9,435 nucleotides of DNA from the NCBI GenBank assembly GCA_025357995.1, contig JANYLF010000010.1:1-9435 (forward strand), given 5' to 3'. Each line of letters starts with the position of its first letter. Position 1 is the stretch's first letter. Below are positions 1-7,753 of the stretch, piece after piece. The notes below the pieces were generated by a model that saw nothing but the letters and a program-made list of their open reading frames with translations, was not told the DNA's origin and did no database searches. Made by a program: the position numbers and the translations under genes. This stretch comes from Acidimicrobiia bacterium. GTDB lineage: Bacteria > Actinomycetota > Acidimicrobiia > IMCC26256 > JAENVU01.

Positions 1-15
1 CCCGCGGTTCTCTCA

Positions 16-30
16 CGCCGTACTCCGGCG
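16..30 (-). terminator. Possible weak hairpin after the giant gene
   Basis: About 20 bases past the TAG stop, the minus strand can form CGCCG / GAGTA loop / CGGCG. The stem is only five base pairs and no T-tract follows within the window, which ends here. It may be part of a terminator or chance in GC-rich DNA. Confidence 0.25.
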
Positions 31-48
31 GTCTGCATGCAGGCTGTT

Positions 49-3000
49 CTACTTCAGGGTGAACGGTGCCGCATATATCGGCGCCGAGGTTCCCTTGACC
101 ACGAAGTACAAGGTATGGAGCCCCACCCCGAGCGCCGGTAGCTGATTCGGGTCGAGGTTGTAGATGTACGAACCGCTCCCGAACCGGAACTCGTAGCCGG
201 TGTTGGAGCTTCCCTGGAAGTTGGGCGACGGCAACTGTCCGAGGGTGTCCTGATAGACCGCGACGAGGGTGATGGCGGCCGACGACAGGTTATTCCCGGC
301 AGCGTCGCAGAGCTGCACCTTGACGGGAACCGTTCCGGTTCTCGGCTGGCCCTTCAGCGGGTCGTACCCGAGACAGACTCGGTACGTCACCGAGTACGTC
401 ACACTCGCGGTGGTCACGTTGCCGGCGACATCGGTACCGGTCACGGAGAACACGTGCGTTCCCGGCGTGGTGTCGACGGGCCGGCCGGTGGCGACCGTCC
501 CGACACAACTGGCCATGCCCGAACCGCCCGTGCCGTCGCTGCACGAGAAGGCCGCGGCCACACTCTGTCCGGGCGAGTACACGGCACCGCTCGTCGGCGA
601 CGTGATCGTGACCACCGGAGCCCGACCGTCGACCTTGAACGTGAATGGGCCGACGGTTGCACAATGCAGGAGTCGGTCGCACACCGTCCGGGTCGTGGTC
701 GTGGCGGCCGAGTTCTGACCGCCGCCGGCGACCGTGGTGGTGAGGGTGAACATCGAAGGCGACGTTGCCGCGAGGCCCACGCCGTTGTCGGTCGCGGTGC
801 AGTCGACCGACATGTTGGCCTGGTACCACGACGTTTGACTCGGCACGGTACAGCTGGCCACGGGCGCGCTCACGTCGACGTTGATGGCGGTGCTTCCGGT
901 GGGCGAGTTCGTCCCGACACCGTCGCGGGCCGAGTAGGTGAAGTTCGAACTGCCGCCGGACGGTGGGTTCACGCCGATATCAGCGATGGCACCGGCGACC
1001 GTCGTGCTCGCAGTGGCGACTGCCCCGGTCGACGCGTAGGTGACCGAAGCGATTCCGGACCCGTCTGGACCGTCGCTGCCTTCGAGATGCAGGTTGACGC
1101 CGCCGCTGTACCAGGTGTTCCCGGAGCCGTCCTGGGCTGCCGCGCTCGTCGGGTTCTGCACGGTTCCGGCGATCGTGGGTGCTTGTTCGTCGACCTTGAA
1201 CGTGAACGGTCCGATCGTGATGCAGTGGTTGAGTCGGTCGCAGACCTCGTTGGATCCGGTCGACGCCGACGACGTCTGGGTGCCTTCGGGCACCGTCGTC
1301 GAGAGCGTGACGGTCGTGTCGGCACTGGCGAGCAGGCCGGCTCCGCCGTCGGATGGGTGGCACGTGACGGTGACGTTGGCTTGGTAGAAGACCGTAGGGT
1401 CGGGCACGGTGCAGTTCGCCACCGGCGCCGCAGTATCGATGTTGACGGCAGTCGACCCGCTCGCGCTCTTGTTCCCGGCGGTGTCGGTGGCCGTGTACGT
1501 ATAGGTCGCGCTGGCGCCGACGGGAACATCGACGCTCGCCGTACCGAGGGGTGAGCGCGCTAGCGCGGGGTTCGAAGCATCGGTCGCGACAGTGTCGGCG
1601 GCGTTCCCGGCGTGGTACGCGATCGACGCGACGCCGGATCCGATGGATCCATCGTCACCGGTGATCCGGAGTGCGACCGGTCCGTCGTACCAAACGTGGT
1701 TCGTCGCGTCAGGCGCGGCATGGGCAGTGCCCGGTTGGATGTCGGCGGATACCGTCGGCGCGGCGGCGTCGATCGACACGTCGGTCGCGGCGAAGCTGCC
1801 GGTTGCGTCCCGGGCGAGGAGATGGTGCACGCCGTCGCCGCTGATCGCCACGCCCGTCGATGGGTAGGAAGCGAAATCGGCGCCGTCCAAGCTGAACGTG
1901 ACGCCGGTTCCGCCGCTCACGAGGGCGGTGACCGGCTGGCCAGGGAACCATCCGTTGACGGCGGTGACACCAGTCGGTGGCACGAGGGAGATTCCGAGGG
2001 ACCCCTTGTTCGCCAACCGGCTCGCCAAGAAGTTCGAGACCTTGTTGTTGCTGATGGCGACGTTGCCCGAGGCGTCGAGGACTTGAACGAAGAACTCGGC
2101 ATCGTTGCCCACGATCGGGCCGCCGCCCCACCAGCGCTTGGAACCGTCCGGCAGGTTGGTCGCGACGAGGTCCAGGCTCGACCACACACCGTTTGTTCCC
2201 GCCGCCTTGTACAGGACGAAGGCGCGGCGAGCGGTGCCGTCGGTGTCGACCGTGAAGCCGGCCGTGGTCCCGACGATCTCGCCGCGCGTCCGCATGATCG
2301 TGGGGGCCGTGAAGTCGGTGTCAGCCGGGTTCGAGTACTCAACGACCCCACCGATGTTGGTGAAGAGTCGTTGGGTCACGGTTCCGTCGCCCTTGGGATC
2401 GCGTGCCTGACCGGCCGTCAACAACGCGAGGTCCCGACCCCCGGTCCCGCCGATCGGATGCGTGACTCGCGAGAGCGATGCTGGAAACACCGAGTCACCG
2501 ATAGGTGTCAGCAGCTGCTCGTTCGCCGACCGGTCGACGTTCGGTCGGAAGTACTCGGGAAGGAAGTTCGACGAGTCGTTGGTGGCGAGCGCAGTAATGA
2601 GCAGGCCATGGGCGCGCTGGTTCGCCTGCGTGATGTCGAAGCTCGTCATCGGCTCGATCGGCCGGTACTCGGCCATGATCTTCTCGCCGTTCACGTCGTA
2701 GAACGAGCCCTTGGCGGTCGTGACCTTATGCAAGACGCCCGGAGCGCCCGTGGTGCCTTCGTGAAGCGGAACGGAGATCGGCGCGACCGGGAGGCCGGTA
2801 CGGGGATCAGTGCCGGAGATCGCCACGTTCGAGGTGGGGCTCGTGGGCGCGGCCGCGGCGGCGAACGTGCGCAGGGTGGCGTTCGACGCGGGAACGGCCG
2901 ACGCGAGGCCGTAGATCGGGAGACCGTAGAACGTCGACTCCTGGAGGACCTTCTCGTCGTACGGGTTGAGAACCGCGGCGGTGGCGGCGTACTGCTGCTT

Positions 3001-6000
3001 GGCGATCATCAGCGCCGCGCCGGCACTGACGTGACCGTCGAGCGCCTGCGCGTACAGGCCCATCAGTCGTTCGGAGAGGGCGACGGTGCTGTCGTCGCCG
3101 TAGCCGAAGCCGGTGTTTCCGGCGTACAGACCGCCCTGCTTGGCGCCGGTGATCGCTTGCGCCCAGTCGAGCTGCGCGCCGATGGAGACGTCGGAGACGG
3201 ACAGGCCGGAGTGACACCCCATGCTGAACAGAAGTCGGCGGGCAAGCTTGTTCGCGTTCGTGGGATCGGCAAGAAGCGCGCTCTTGACGAGATCGACGCC
3301 GTTCCCCGCGAGCATGCGCGTCTGGTCGAAGTGACCGTTGAAGCTCACGATGCCGGGTGTGGAACCGCCGAGCAGCTTGCTCGTGAGGTCGGTGCCCGAC
3401 CACTGGTCGTTGATCAACGGGTCGACGGTCTTGCCGTTCGCGCTGAGCGCGTCAGCGACGCCTTGCGCGCCGTCGGTCATGAAGTCGTACCCGGTGACCA
3501 GTGCGCTGTTCGCGGTCGTCGGGTCGAGTGTTCCGGCGTTGGTAAGGAACGTATCGATCGCCGCGCTCGCATCTTCGGGACTCTCGACGAGCCGACCGAG
3601 CGCGACGTCGGGAACGAACAGCTCGTGGTCGTTCACGGAAACGCCGGCGCTCGTTCCGTACGCGTTGTCGGTGAGGACGAAGCTGTCGTCGAGGCTGCTC
3701 GAAAGCTCGTTGTCGAACGACTGCCCGCCCGAGGTCGAGACGACCGAGTCGGCGTAGCCGCGCTCGTTCGCGATCCGCGTGCGGTCCGGCACTCGAGCCA
3801 TCGGCAGCATGTTGTCGTCGCCGACGAGCACGATCGAATCGATGGCCGGGTTGGCCGCCCGCGCGGCGTCGATCTGCTTGCCGATCTCGCGCACAACGTC
3901 GTTGGCCGCGTCCGGCGAGCAGCGATTCGCGTCCCACGCGGTGTACTTCGGCGAAGCGGTGGTGGTGGGGTTGTCGACGGCAAGGATCGTGGCGCCGACG
4001 GAGGTGGCGAGCGCCTGCACCTTGGCGATGAGTGGGTCGACCCGACCCGCACCGTACGTGCGGTACAGGCGGTGCTGGGGCACGAGGATCAACACGTGCG
4101 GGTTCGAACCGAGGGTGGTGGAGTCTGCGAGCGCGCCGCCGTCTGCGAAGGGCCGAACGACGGGTGCGGCGCACGGCGGAGGGGTGGTGCCGACGAGCGA
4201 CATCCGGAGCGAGAACGGCTGCGCGCTGGAGGCGCCGTTGTACCCGGAGACCTGCACGACGTAGTCCCCCGGGGCCAGCGTTCCGGTCTCGATCCGCTCG
4301 TCGACGCGACCGCGGTTCGCCGAGACCTGGACCACGGTGGGCGCGTACGCGGGCGGCGTGAGCGGCACGTCGTTGACGGTGTCCGGTGCGAGGTGCGCGT
4401 CGGTCGGGTAGAGGCTCAGCTGCGTGTCGTTGACCGGCTGGAGCGATTGCGTCGGGGTATTGCGAAGACGCGCGCTGGGCGGGCCGTAGAGCACGAGGTC
4501 CTCGTCGACCGGGAGGTTCGAGAGCAGAATTGACGCGGCGGTCTTCTGGCCCGGGATCGACGGGACCGTGAAGCGATAGAGGTCGCGATCGGACCCAGTC
4601 GAGATGTGGGAGAGGTAGAGCGTGTCCGGCTGCAGGGTCTTCGTGTCGCAGGCATCGACATCGGAGCAGCCGGCCGTGCCGCCCTGTTCGAACGACTCGA
4701 TCACGGTCACGGTCTTCGACGAACTGGCCGTCACGGTGTTGGTTCCGGCGGTCGCGGTCCCCACCGCGGTCGCGGTCGCGGGCCCGAGGGTGAGTCCCGC
4801 GCGCGTTCCGATCGTCGCGGTGTGGGCTCCGGGCGCGAGTGTCCCGAGCGCGAGTGACGCGATGTTGCCGGCACCGACCGACGGGTCGGGCGCGACGACG
4901 CCGTCGATCTTGAACGTGCCGGGGACGGTCACGAAGCCGGGCGGCAGCGTGAACTGCACGGAGGTCGCGGCCGGTCGATCACCCTTCACGTTCAGCGACA
5001 TCGTGTAGGTGAGCACGGGCTCGGTCGGGCTCGCGGCGTTCTGGAGTGAGGTCGCGTTGAGATCGAGACCCTGCCACGGCATCTCCTCCGGCGGGATGAT
5101 GCCTTGGAGTAGATCACCGATGGTGAAGGCCGCGACCTTCGGCAGAACCTTGGTCGAGGCGTTGGTGAACAGGTCGTACAGCGTGCGCGTCGGGTCGATG
5201 GCGCCGGCGATCTGCGCGGCTTGGCCCAGGTTGGCGGTGGCGCACGCGACCTTGGTGCAGTCGACCCATCCGGTCGGTAGCGAACTCACCGGCAACGTCG
5301 AGAGTGACGTGGTCGCCAGTCCGAAGAGGGCGAGGTTCATGGATTGGAACCAGCCGGCGTCGTTGGCAGCAACGTTCTTGACGAGGATCTGGTTGAGCGA
5401 GACGCCGTCGAGCGAGAAGCCCGCGTAGCTGAATGCGAGTGGGGTGATCGAGGAAGGCGTCGCGGCATTGGGATCGACGTTGAGCGCAGCGCACGGGTTG
5501 GCCGAGGCGGTCCGGATCGCCGAGCACCACGCGCCGAGGCGCTGCTGATCGGTACCGGTCTCCAAGGCGGGGCTGAGCGGGATCGTCTTCACCGGAACGC
5601 CGCCGAGCAGCAACGAGACGTACGGCACCGAGCCCAGCGCCGTGTCCGAGAGGTCGAGCTGGTCGAGGGTGACGCCGGCCGACTCGACGAGCGGCATAAC
5701 GTCGGCGAGCGTGATGCTCTCCCTTGGCGTGTTCTCCCATTGCGTCCCGAGCAACAGTGCGTCCCACCCGCCGGGTCGGTCGAGGGTGAGGTCGCTGAGC
5801 GCGATGGTCGCGAGTGGATCGGCGATGCCGACGTTGCGCAACAGGGCCTCGGCGTCAGAGTGTCGGATCGTGGAGTGCCGGATGGTCGAATAGTCGATCG
5901 CCGAGTGCCGAATCGTCGAGTGCCGGATGGTCGAGTGGCGGATGGTCGAGTGCCGGATAGTGGAGAACTGCAGGAACGTGTTTGAACCCGTCGAAGGCGT

Positions 6001-7224
6001 CGGCAGCAATGCCGAGGGTGGGATGTTGCCAACCGGGACCGAGCCGGTGCCGACGCCGATGGTCTCGCTGCTCGACGCGAGGGTGAGGTCGAGCCCGAGC
6101 GGTGCGATCTCGACGGCACCGACGTCGCAGCGGCCGCCGGTCGGTTGCGGACGCGCGATGGCGCGCTGGTCGGTGGCGGTCGCACAGGGGATCGCGTACG
6201 CGTCGAGCGCGGCGCTGCCGGTGAGCGGCCGGCGGGTCTGGGTCGGACCGCCGTTGTCGGCGAGCGCGCCGAGCAGTGGATCGAGGACGAGGATCGTGCC
6301 GCCGGACGGGTTGCAGCCCGGCGTGTACTGCAGCACGTTCACGCCGGTGAACGTGGGGCTTCCGTAGCAGTCGCGTCCACTCGACGCGTTGTTCGCCGCG
6401 ATGATCGAACTGGCGACGTTGAAGCTTCCGCCCACGCGGTAGAGCCCGCCGCCGTTCGAGTTGTTGGACGAATTGCCGGTAATGGTCGCCCCGGCCAGGT
6501 TGACCGTGCTGCTACTCGCGATACCGCCGCCACCGTTCGCGGCGTTGCCGACGACCGTGCTGTCCGAAAGCGTGGTTGTTCCCGCGTTGAAGACTCCGCC
6601 GCCCTTACCGGATGCGGTGTTCGCGCTGATCGTGCTCTGCGTGATCGTCGCCGTACCGTCGATCTCGACGCCGGCGCCTTGGCTTGCGGAGTTTGCCGCG
6701 ACGGTCGATCGCGCGACCGTGACGTTCGCACCCTTTGCGACGAGGATGCCGCCGCCGTCGCCCTTGCTGGTTGCGCCGTTTTGTACGACGATCCCGTCGA
6801 GCGTCACACCCGTCGCGGTGACGTTGAACACGCGGTCCTTCGCGCCACCGTCCACCGTGGTCGCTTGCGCGCCCGGTTGACGTTGCGCACCGACGATCGT
6901 CATAGGCTTCGAGATCGTCAGTGCGCCCGCGCTGAGGGTGTACGTGCCCGCGGGAATGTTGATGGTCACACCCGAGAGTGCGTTGGCTTCGGCGATTGCT
7001 GCACGCAACGTGCAGGGTGCGGCCGTCGTCGGCGGTTGCGTCGCGCACAGCCCGCTGCCGGCTGCGTCGGTGGTGTCGGCGAACGAGTTGACGGTGTACG
7101 TGGTGAACGTCGCCGCGCCGGCAACTGATGCACCGATCGGAACGACCGCCGCCGAAAGTGTGCCGGCGACGATCGCGCTGAGAAGCCTCAGCGAGTGCCT
7201 TCGCGAACCAAACTGCCCGAACAT
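49..7224 (-). CDS. Giant secreted multi-domain protein: beta-helix, STIRH repeats, C25 (gingipain/caspase-like) peptidase domain, Ig-like repeats, PxKF-like C-terminus
   Basis: Predicted secreted protein of 2391 residues; its biological role is unknown. Residues 1-38 form a signal peptide: basic RRHSLR, a hydrophobic core, then ASVAGA-A. Residues ~40-375 are a right-handed beta-helix with CTLRAAIAEANA near its start, repeated S-T-I/V-x-x-N rungs, and CDVGAVEI at its end, as in choice-of-anchor Q/pectate-lyase-like proteins. Residues 421-455 are seven STIRH-type pentads. Residues ~457-735 are Leu/Ile-rich and unassigned. Residues ~735-842 resemble DUF11 and ~850-1012 a PPC domain (LAPGDYVVQVSGYNG). 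Residues ~1040-1440 match peptidase C25: SIVLVGDDNMLPMARVPD, VPDVALGRL, FNGHFD (His1298) and SMGCHSG (Cys1337). Residues ~1740-2280 are Ig-like, including a duplicated module, and ~2281-2391 resemble PxKF. I chose ATG at 7224 because GGAGGA lies four bases upstream; an in-frame GTG at 7245 would swallow that site. I see no LPxTG motif or C-terminal membrane segment, so the anchoring mode is unclear. The frame is certain; domain names come from motif reading only. Confidence 0.95.
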   Translation of the reverse strand: MFGQFGSRRHSLRLLSAIVAGTLSAAVVPIGASVAGAATFTTYTVNSFADTTDAAGSGLCATQPPTTAAPCTLRAAIAEANALSGVTINIPAGTYTLSAGALTISKPMTIVGAQRQPGAQATTVDGGAKDRVFNVTATGVTLDGIVVQNGATSKGDGGGILVAKGANVTVARSTVAANSASQGAGVEIDGTATITQSTISANTASGKGGGVFNAGTTTLSDSTVVGNAANGGGGIASSSTVNLAGATITGNSSNNSNGGGLYRVGGSFNVASSIIAANNASSGRDCYGSPTFTGVNVLQYTPGCNPSGGTILVLDPLLGALADNGGPTQTRRPLTGSAALDAYAIPCATATDQRAIARPQPTGGRCDVGAVEIAPLGLDLTLASSSETIGVGTGSVPVGNIPPSALLPTPSTGSNTFLQFSTIRHSTIRHSTIRHSTIRHSAIDYSTIRHSTIRHSDAEALLRNVGIADPLATIALSDLTLDRPGGWDALLLGTQWENTPRESITLADVMPLVESAGVTLDQLDLSDTALGSVPYVSLLLGGVPVKTIPLSPALETGTDQQRLGAWCSAIRTASANPCAALNVDPNAATPSSITPLAFSYAGFSLDGVSLNQILVKNVAANDAGWFQSMNLALFGLATTSLSTLPVSSLPTGWVDCTKVACATANLGQAAQIAGAIDPTRTLYDLFTNASTKVLPKVAAFTIGDLLQGIIPPEEMPWQGLDLNATSLQNAASPTEPVLTYTMSLNVKGDRPAATSVQFTLPPGFVTVPGTFKIDGVVAPDPSVGAGNIASLALGTLAPGAHTATIGTRAGLTLGPATATAVGTATAGTNTVTASSSKTVTVIESFEQGGTAGCSDVDACDTKTLQPDTLYLSHISTGSDRDLYRFTVPSIPGQKTAASILLSNLPVDEDLVLYGPPSARLRNTPTQSLQPVNDTQLSLYPTDAHLAPDTVNDVPLTPPAYAPTVVQVSANRGRVDERIETGTLAPGDYVVQVSGYNGASSAQPFSLRMSLVGTTPPPCAAPVVRPFADGGALADSTTLGSNPHVLILVPQHRLYRTYGAGRVDPLIAKVQALATSVGATILAVDNPTTTASPKYTAWDANRCSPDAANDVVREIGKQIDAARAANPAIDSIVLVGDDNMLPMARVPDRTRIANERGYADSVVSTSGGQSFDNELSSSLDDSFVLTDNAYGTSAGVSVNDHELFVPDVALGRLVESPEDASAAIDTFLTNAGTLDPTTANSALVTGYDFMTDGAQGVADALSANGKTVDPLINDQWSGTDLTSKLLGGSTPGIVSFNGHFDQTRMLAGNGVDLVKSALLADPTNANKLARRLLFSMGCHSGLSVSDVSIGAQLDWAQAITGAKQGGLYAGNTGFGYGDDSTVALSERLMGLYAQALDGHVSAGAALMIAKQQYAATAAVLNPYDEKVLQESTFYGLPIYGLASAVPASNATLRTFAAAAAPTSPTSNVAISGTDPRTGLPVAPISVPLHEGTTGAPGVLHKVTTAKGSFYDVNGEKIMAEYRPIEPMTSFDITQANQRAHGLLITALATNDSSNFLPEYFRPNVDRSANEQLLTPIGDSVFPASLSRVTHPIGGTGGRDLALLTAGQARDPKGDGTVTQRLFTNIGGVVEYSNPADTDFTAPTIMRTRGEIVGTTAGFTVDTDGTARRAFVLYKAAGTNGVWSSLDLVATNLPDGSKRWWGGGPIVGNDAEFFVQVLDASGNVAISNNKVSNFLASRLANKGSLGISLVPPTGVTAVNGWFPGQPVTALVSGGTGVTFSLDGADFASYPSTGVAISGDGVHHLLARDATGSFAATDVSIDAAAPTVSADIQPGTAHAAPDATNHVWYDGPVALRITGDDGSIGSGVASIAYHAGNAADTVATDASNPALARSPLGTASVDVPVGASATYTYTATDTAGNKSASGSTAVNIDTAAPVANCTVPDPTVFYQANVTVTCHPSDGGAGLLASADTTVTLSTTVPEGTQTSSASTGSNEVCDRLNHCITIGPFTFKVDEQAPTIAGTVQNPTSAAAQDGSGNTWYSGGVNLHLEGSDGPDGSGIASVTYASTGAVATASTTVAGAIADIGVNPPSGGSSNFTYSARDGVGTNSPTGSTAINVDVSAPVASCTVPSQTSWYQANMSVDCTATDNGVGLAATSPSMFTLTTTVAGGGQNSAATTTTRTVCDRLLHCATVGPFTFKVDGRAPVVTITSPTSGAVYSPGQSVAAAFSCSDGTGGSGMASCVGTVATGRPVDTTPGTHVFSVTGTDVAGNVTTASVTYSVTYRVCLGYDPLKGQPRTGTVPVKVQLCDAAGNNLSSAAITLVAVYQDTLGQLPSPNFQGSSNTGYEFRFGSGSYIYNLDPNQLPALGVGLHTLYFVVKGTSAPIYAAPFTLK
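631..1191 (-). repeat. Copy B of the tandem ~190-residue Ig-like module
   Basis: Codes residues 2012-2198 and follows copy A directly. It has D-E-Q-APT, NTWYSG, SGIASV, TYSARD, INVDVSAPVASCTV, WYQANM, CDRLLHC and GPFTFKV. The cysteines at 2125, 2142, 2182 and 2188 match those of copy A. Many positions differ between copies, so this is an old duplication kept for structure, not a recent DNA-level copy. Confidence 0.85.
1192..1770 (-). repeat. Copy A of a tandem ~190-residue Ig-like module
   Basis: Codes residues 1819-2011 of the giant protein. It shares with the next copy, in order: D-x-x-APT, a WY (HVWYDG), SGVASI, TYTATD, VNIDTAAPVANCTV, a YQANV strand, CDRLNHC and GPFTFKV. Four cysteines (1938, 1955, 1995, 2001) have counterparts in copy B, so two disulfides per module are likely. 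Each copy probably contains two beta-sandwich subdomains of the kind found in bacterial surface proteins. Confidence 0.85.
5860..5964 (-). repeat. Seven tandem 15-bp units coding STIRH pentapeptides
   Basis: Residues 421-455 of the giant protein are four STIRH units, one SAIDY, then two STIRH. The codons vary between units: Ser is TCC or TCG, Thr is ACT, ACC or ACG, Ile is ATC or ATT, and Arg is CGG, CGC or CGA. The peptide is therefore better conserved than the DNA. The period of five, with a small residue two places before an aliphatic one, resembles pentapeptide-repeat solenoids, although the usual A(D/N)Lxx signature is not met. It sits between the beta-helix and the unassigned region. 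Confidence 0.9.
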
Positions 7225-7228
7225 CGTG

Positions 7229-7234
7229 TCCTCC
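7229..7234 (-). promoter_or_regulatory. Shine-Dalgarno site of the giant gene
   Basis: The minus strand reads GGAGGA, then CACG, then ATG. This near-perfect site at normal spacing fixes the start at 7224 rather than at the in-frame GTG at 7245. It also places the basic n-region of the signal peptide right at the N-terminus, as expected. Confidence 0.8.
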
Positions 7235-7345
7235 GCGCCTCTCACCCAAGATTCCCGAAACGCAACCTAGCTGTCGTGTAGCGATTTCTGCCACTGAACG
7301 TGGTCGAAGTTCTCATTGCGCGTTCATGACGCAGGTGTGAAGGGG

Positions 7346-7353
7346 TGACGTCA
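7346..7353. promoter_or_regulatory. Palindrome TGACGTCA upstream of the giant gene
   Basis: The 161 bases between the csp hairpin and the giant gene's start must hold that gene's promoter if it is transcribed on its own. I found no convincing -35/-10 pair. The one notable element is the perfect 8-bp palindrome TGACGTCA, about 120 bases before the start codon, with a further ATGACG next to it. It could be an operator half-site cluster or chance. Confidence 0.2.
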
Positions 7354-7385
7354 ATGACGGGCGGCCGTCGAACAAGCCGGAACGC

Positions 7386-7417
7386 GACGAAGCCGCCGGA
7401 AGACCGGCGGCTTCGTC
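7386..7417 (-). terminator. Strong hairpin terminator of the cold-shock gene
   Basis: Two perfect 14-base arms (GACGAAGCCGCCGG and CCGGCGGCTTCGTC) flank a four-base loop. The hairpin begins 24 bases past the cold-shock stop codon. No real T-tract follows on the minus strand (GCGTTCCGG), which is usual for high-GC actinomycete terminators. It should separate csp transcription from the giant gene downstream. Confidence 0.8.
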
Positions 7418-7441
7418 AGGAATTACTTGGTTTTGCTGGGT

Positions 7442-7642
7442 TCAGATGACGCGGACGTTCTGCGCCTCTTCACCCTTGCGACCGGGAGCCGTGTCGAACT
7501 CGACGCGCTGGCCATCTTCGAGGGTCTTGTACCCATCGGCCTGAATCGCCGAGAAGTGCACGAACACGTCTTCACCTGAGTCACGCGAGATGAAGCCGAA
7601 ACCCTTTTCGGCGTTGAAAAACTTTACGGTGCCTTGCTGCAC
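7442..7642 (-). CDS. cspA: Cold-shock domain protein (CspA family)
   Basis: A 66-residue single-domain protein of the OB-fold cold-shock family. These proteins bind single-stranded RNA and DNA in the cytoplasm and keep transcripts unfolded. It opens QQGTVKFFN, carries RNP1 as KGFGFI (residues 13-18) and RNP2 as VFVHF (26-30), and ends EEAQNVRVI, full length for the family. The first aromatic of the usual KWFN is Phe here (KFFN), a common variant. I start it at GTG (7642), with GAGAA four bases upstream. A TTG start at 7675 would add an unusual charged 11-residue tail. It is followed by a strong hairpin terminator, and about 110 bases separate it from the gene upstream, so it is probably monocistronic. 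The family call is secure; the symbol is by family only and does not imply cold induction. Confidence 0.95.
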   Translation of the reverse strand: MQQGTVKFFNAEKGFGFISRDSGEDVFVHFSAIQADGYKTLEDGQRVEFDTAPGRKGEEAQNVRVI

Positions 7643-7753
7643 AGATTTCTCGTTTCTTTGTTCGCGATCGACCAAGGGATTTTGACCGACTCGCGCGACA
7701 CCACCCTAGGGCTTCGCGCCACCCGCGGGCCTACCAGGGCGAAAACCCAACAC
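7643..7753 (-). other. Intergenic leader region of csp
   Basis: These 111 bases lie between the hydrolase stop and the cold-shock GTG start and should contain the csp promoter and 5' leader. They include the short palindromes CCCGCGGG and CCTAGG, but I could not pick a clear promoter, a full terminator for the hydrolase gene, or a cold-box-like element. Confidence 0.4.

Noticed and set aside
454..1554. A 366-codon plus-strand open frame opposite the Ig-like repeats
   Set aside because: It has the same shadow composition, and no ribosome site or motif supports it.
1612..4533. A 973-codon open frame on the plus strand inside the giant gene
   Set aside because: Its translation is a low-complexity mix of Arg, Gly, Asp, Val and Glu with no motif, and it lies wholly antisense to a gene with clear domains. 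High third-position GC on the coding strand routinely keeps such antisense frames open.
5860..5964. The 15-bp tandem array considered as a CRISPR or non-coding satellite
   Set aside because: There are no spacers, the units are directly adjacent, and they stay in frame as STIRH within a long coding sequence.
6145..7128. A 327-codon plus-strand open frame opposite the beta-helix region
   Set aside because: It is Arg/Val/Gly-rich shadow sequence with no recognisable domain, and it is fully antisense to the conserved beta-helix coding region.
7195..7210. Twin-arginine (Tat) motif in the giant protein's signal peptide (SRRHSLRL)
   Set aside because: It has the RR pair, but lacks the usual Phe/Leu-Leu right after the motif's x position; the strong hydrophobic core fits ordinary Sec export better.
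7706..7740. Short palindromes after the hydrolase gene considered as its terminator
   Set aside because: CCCGCGGG and CCTAGG are self-complementary, but no single stem-loop of convincing length and loop size can be drawn and no T-rich tail follows.
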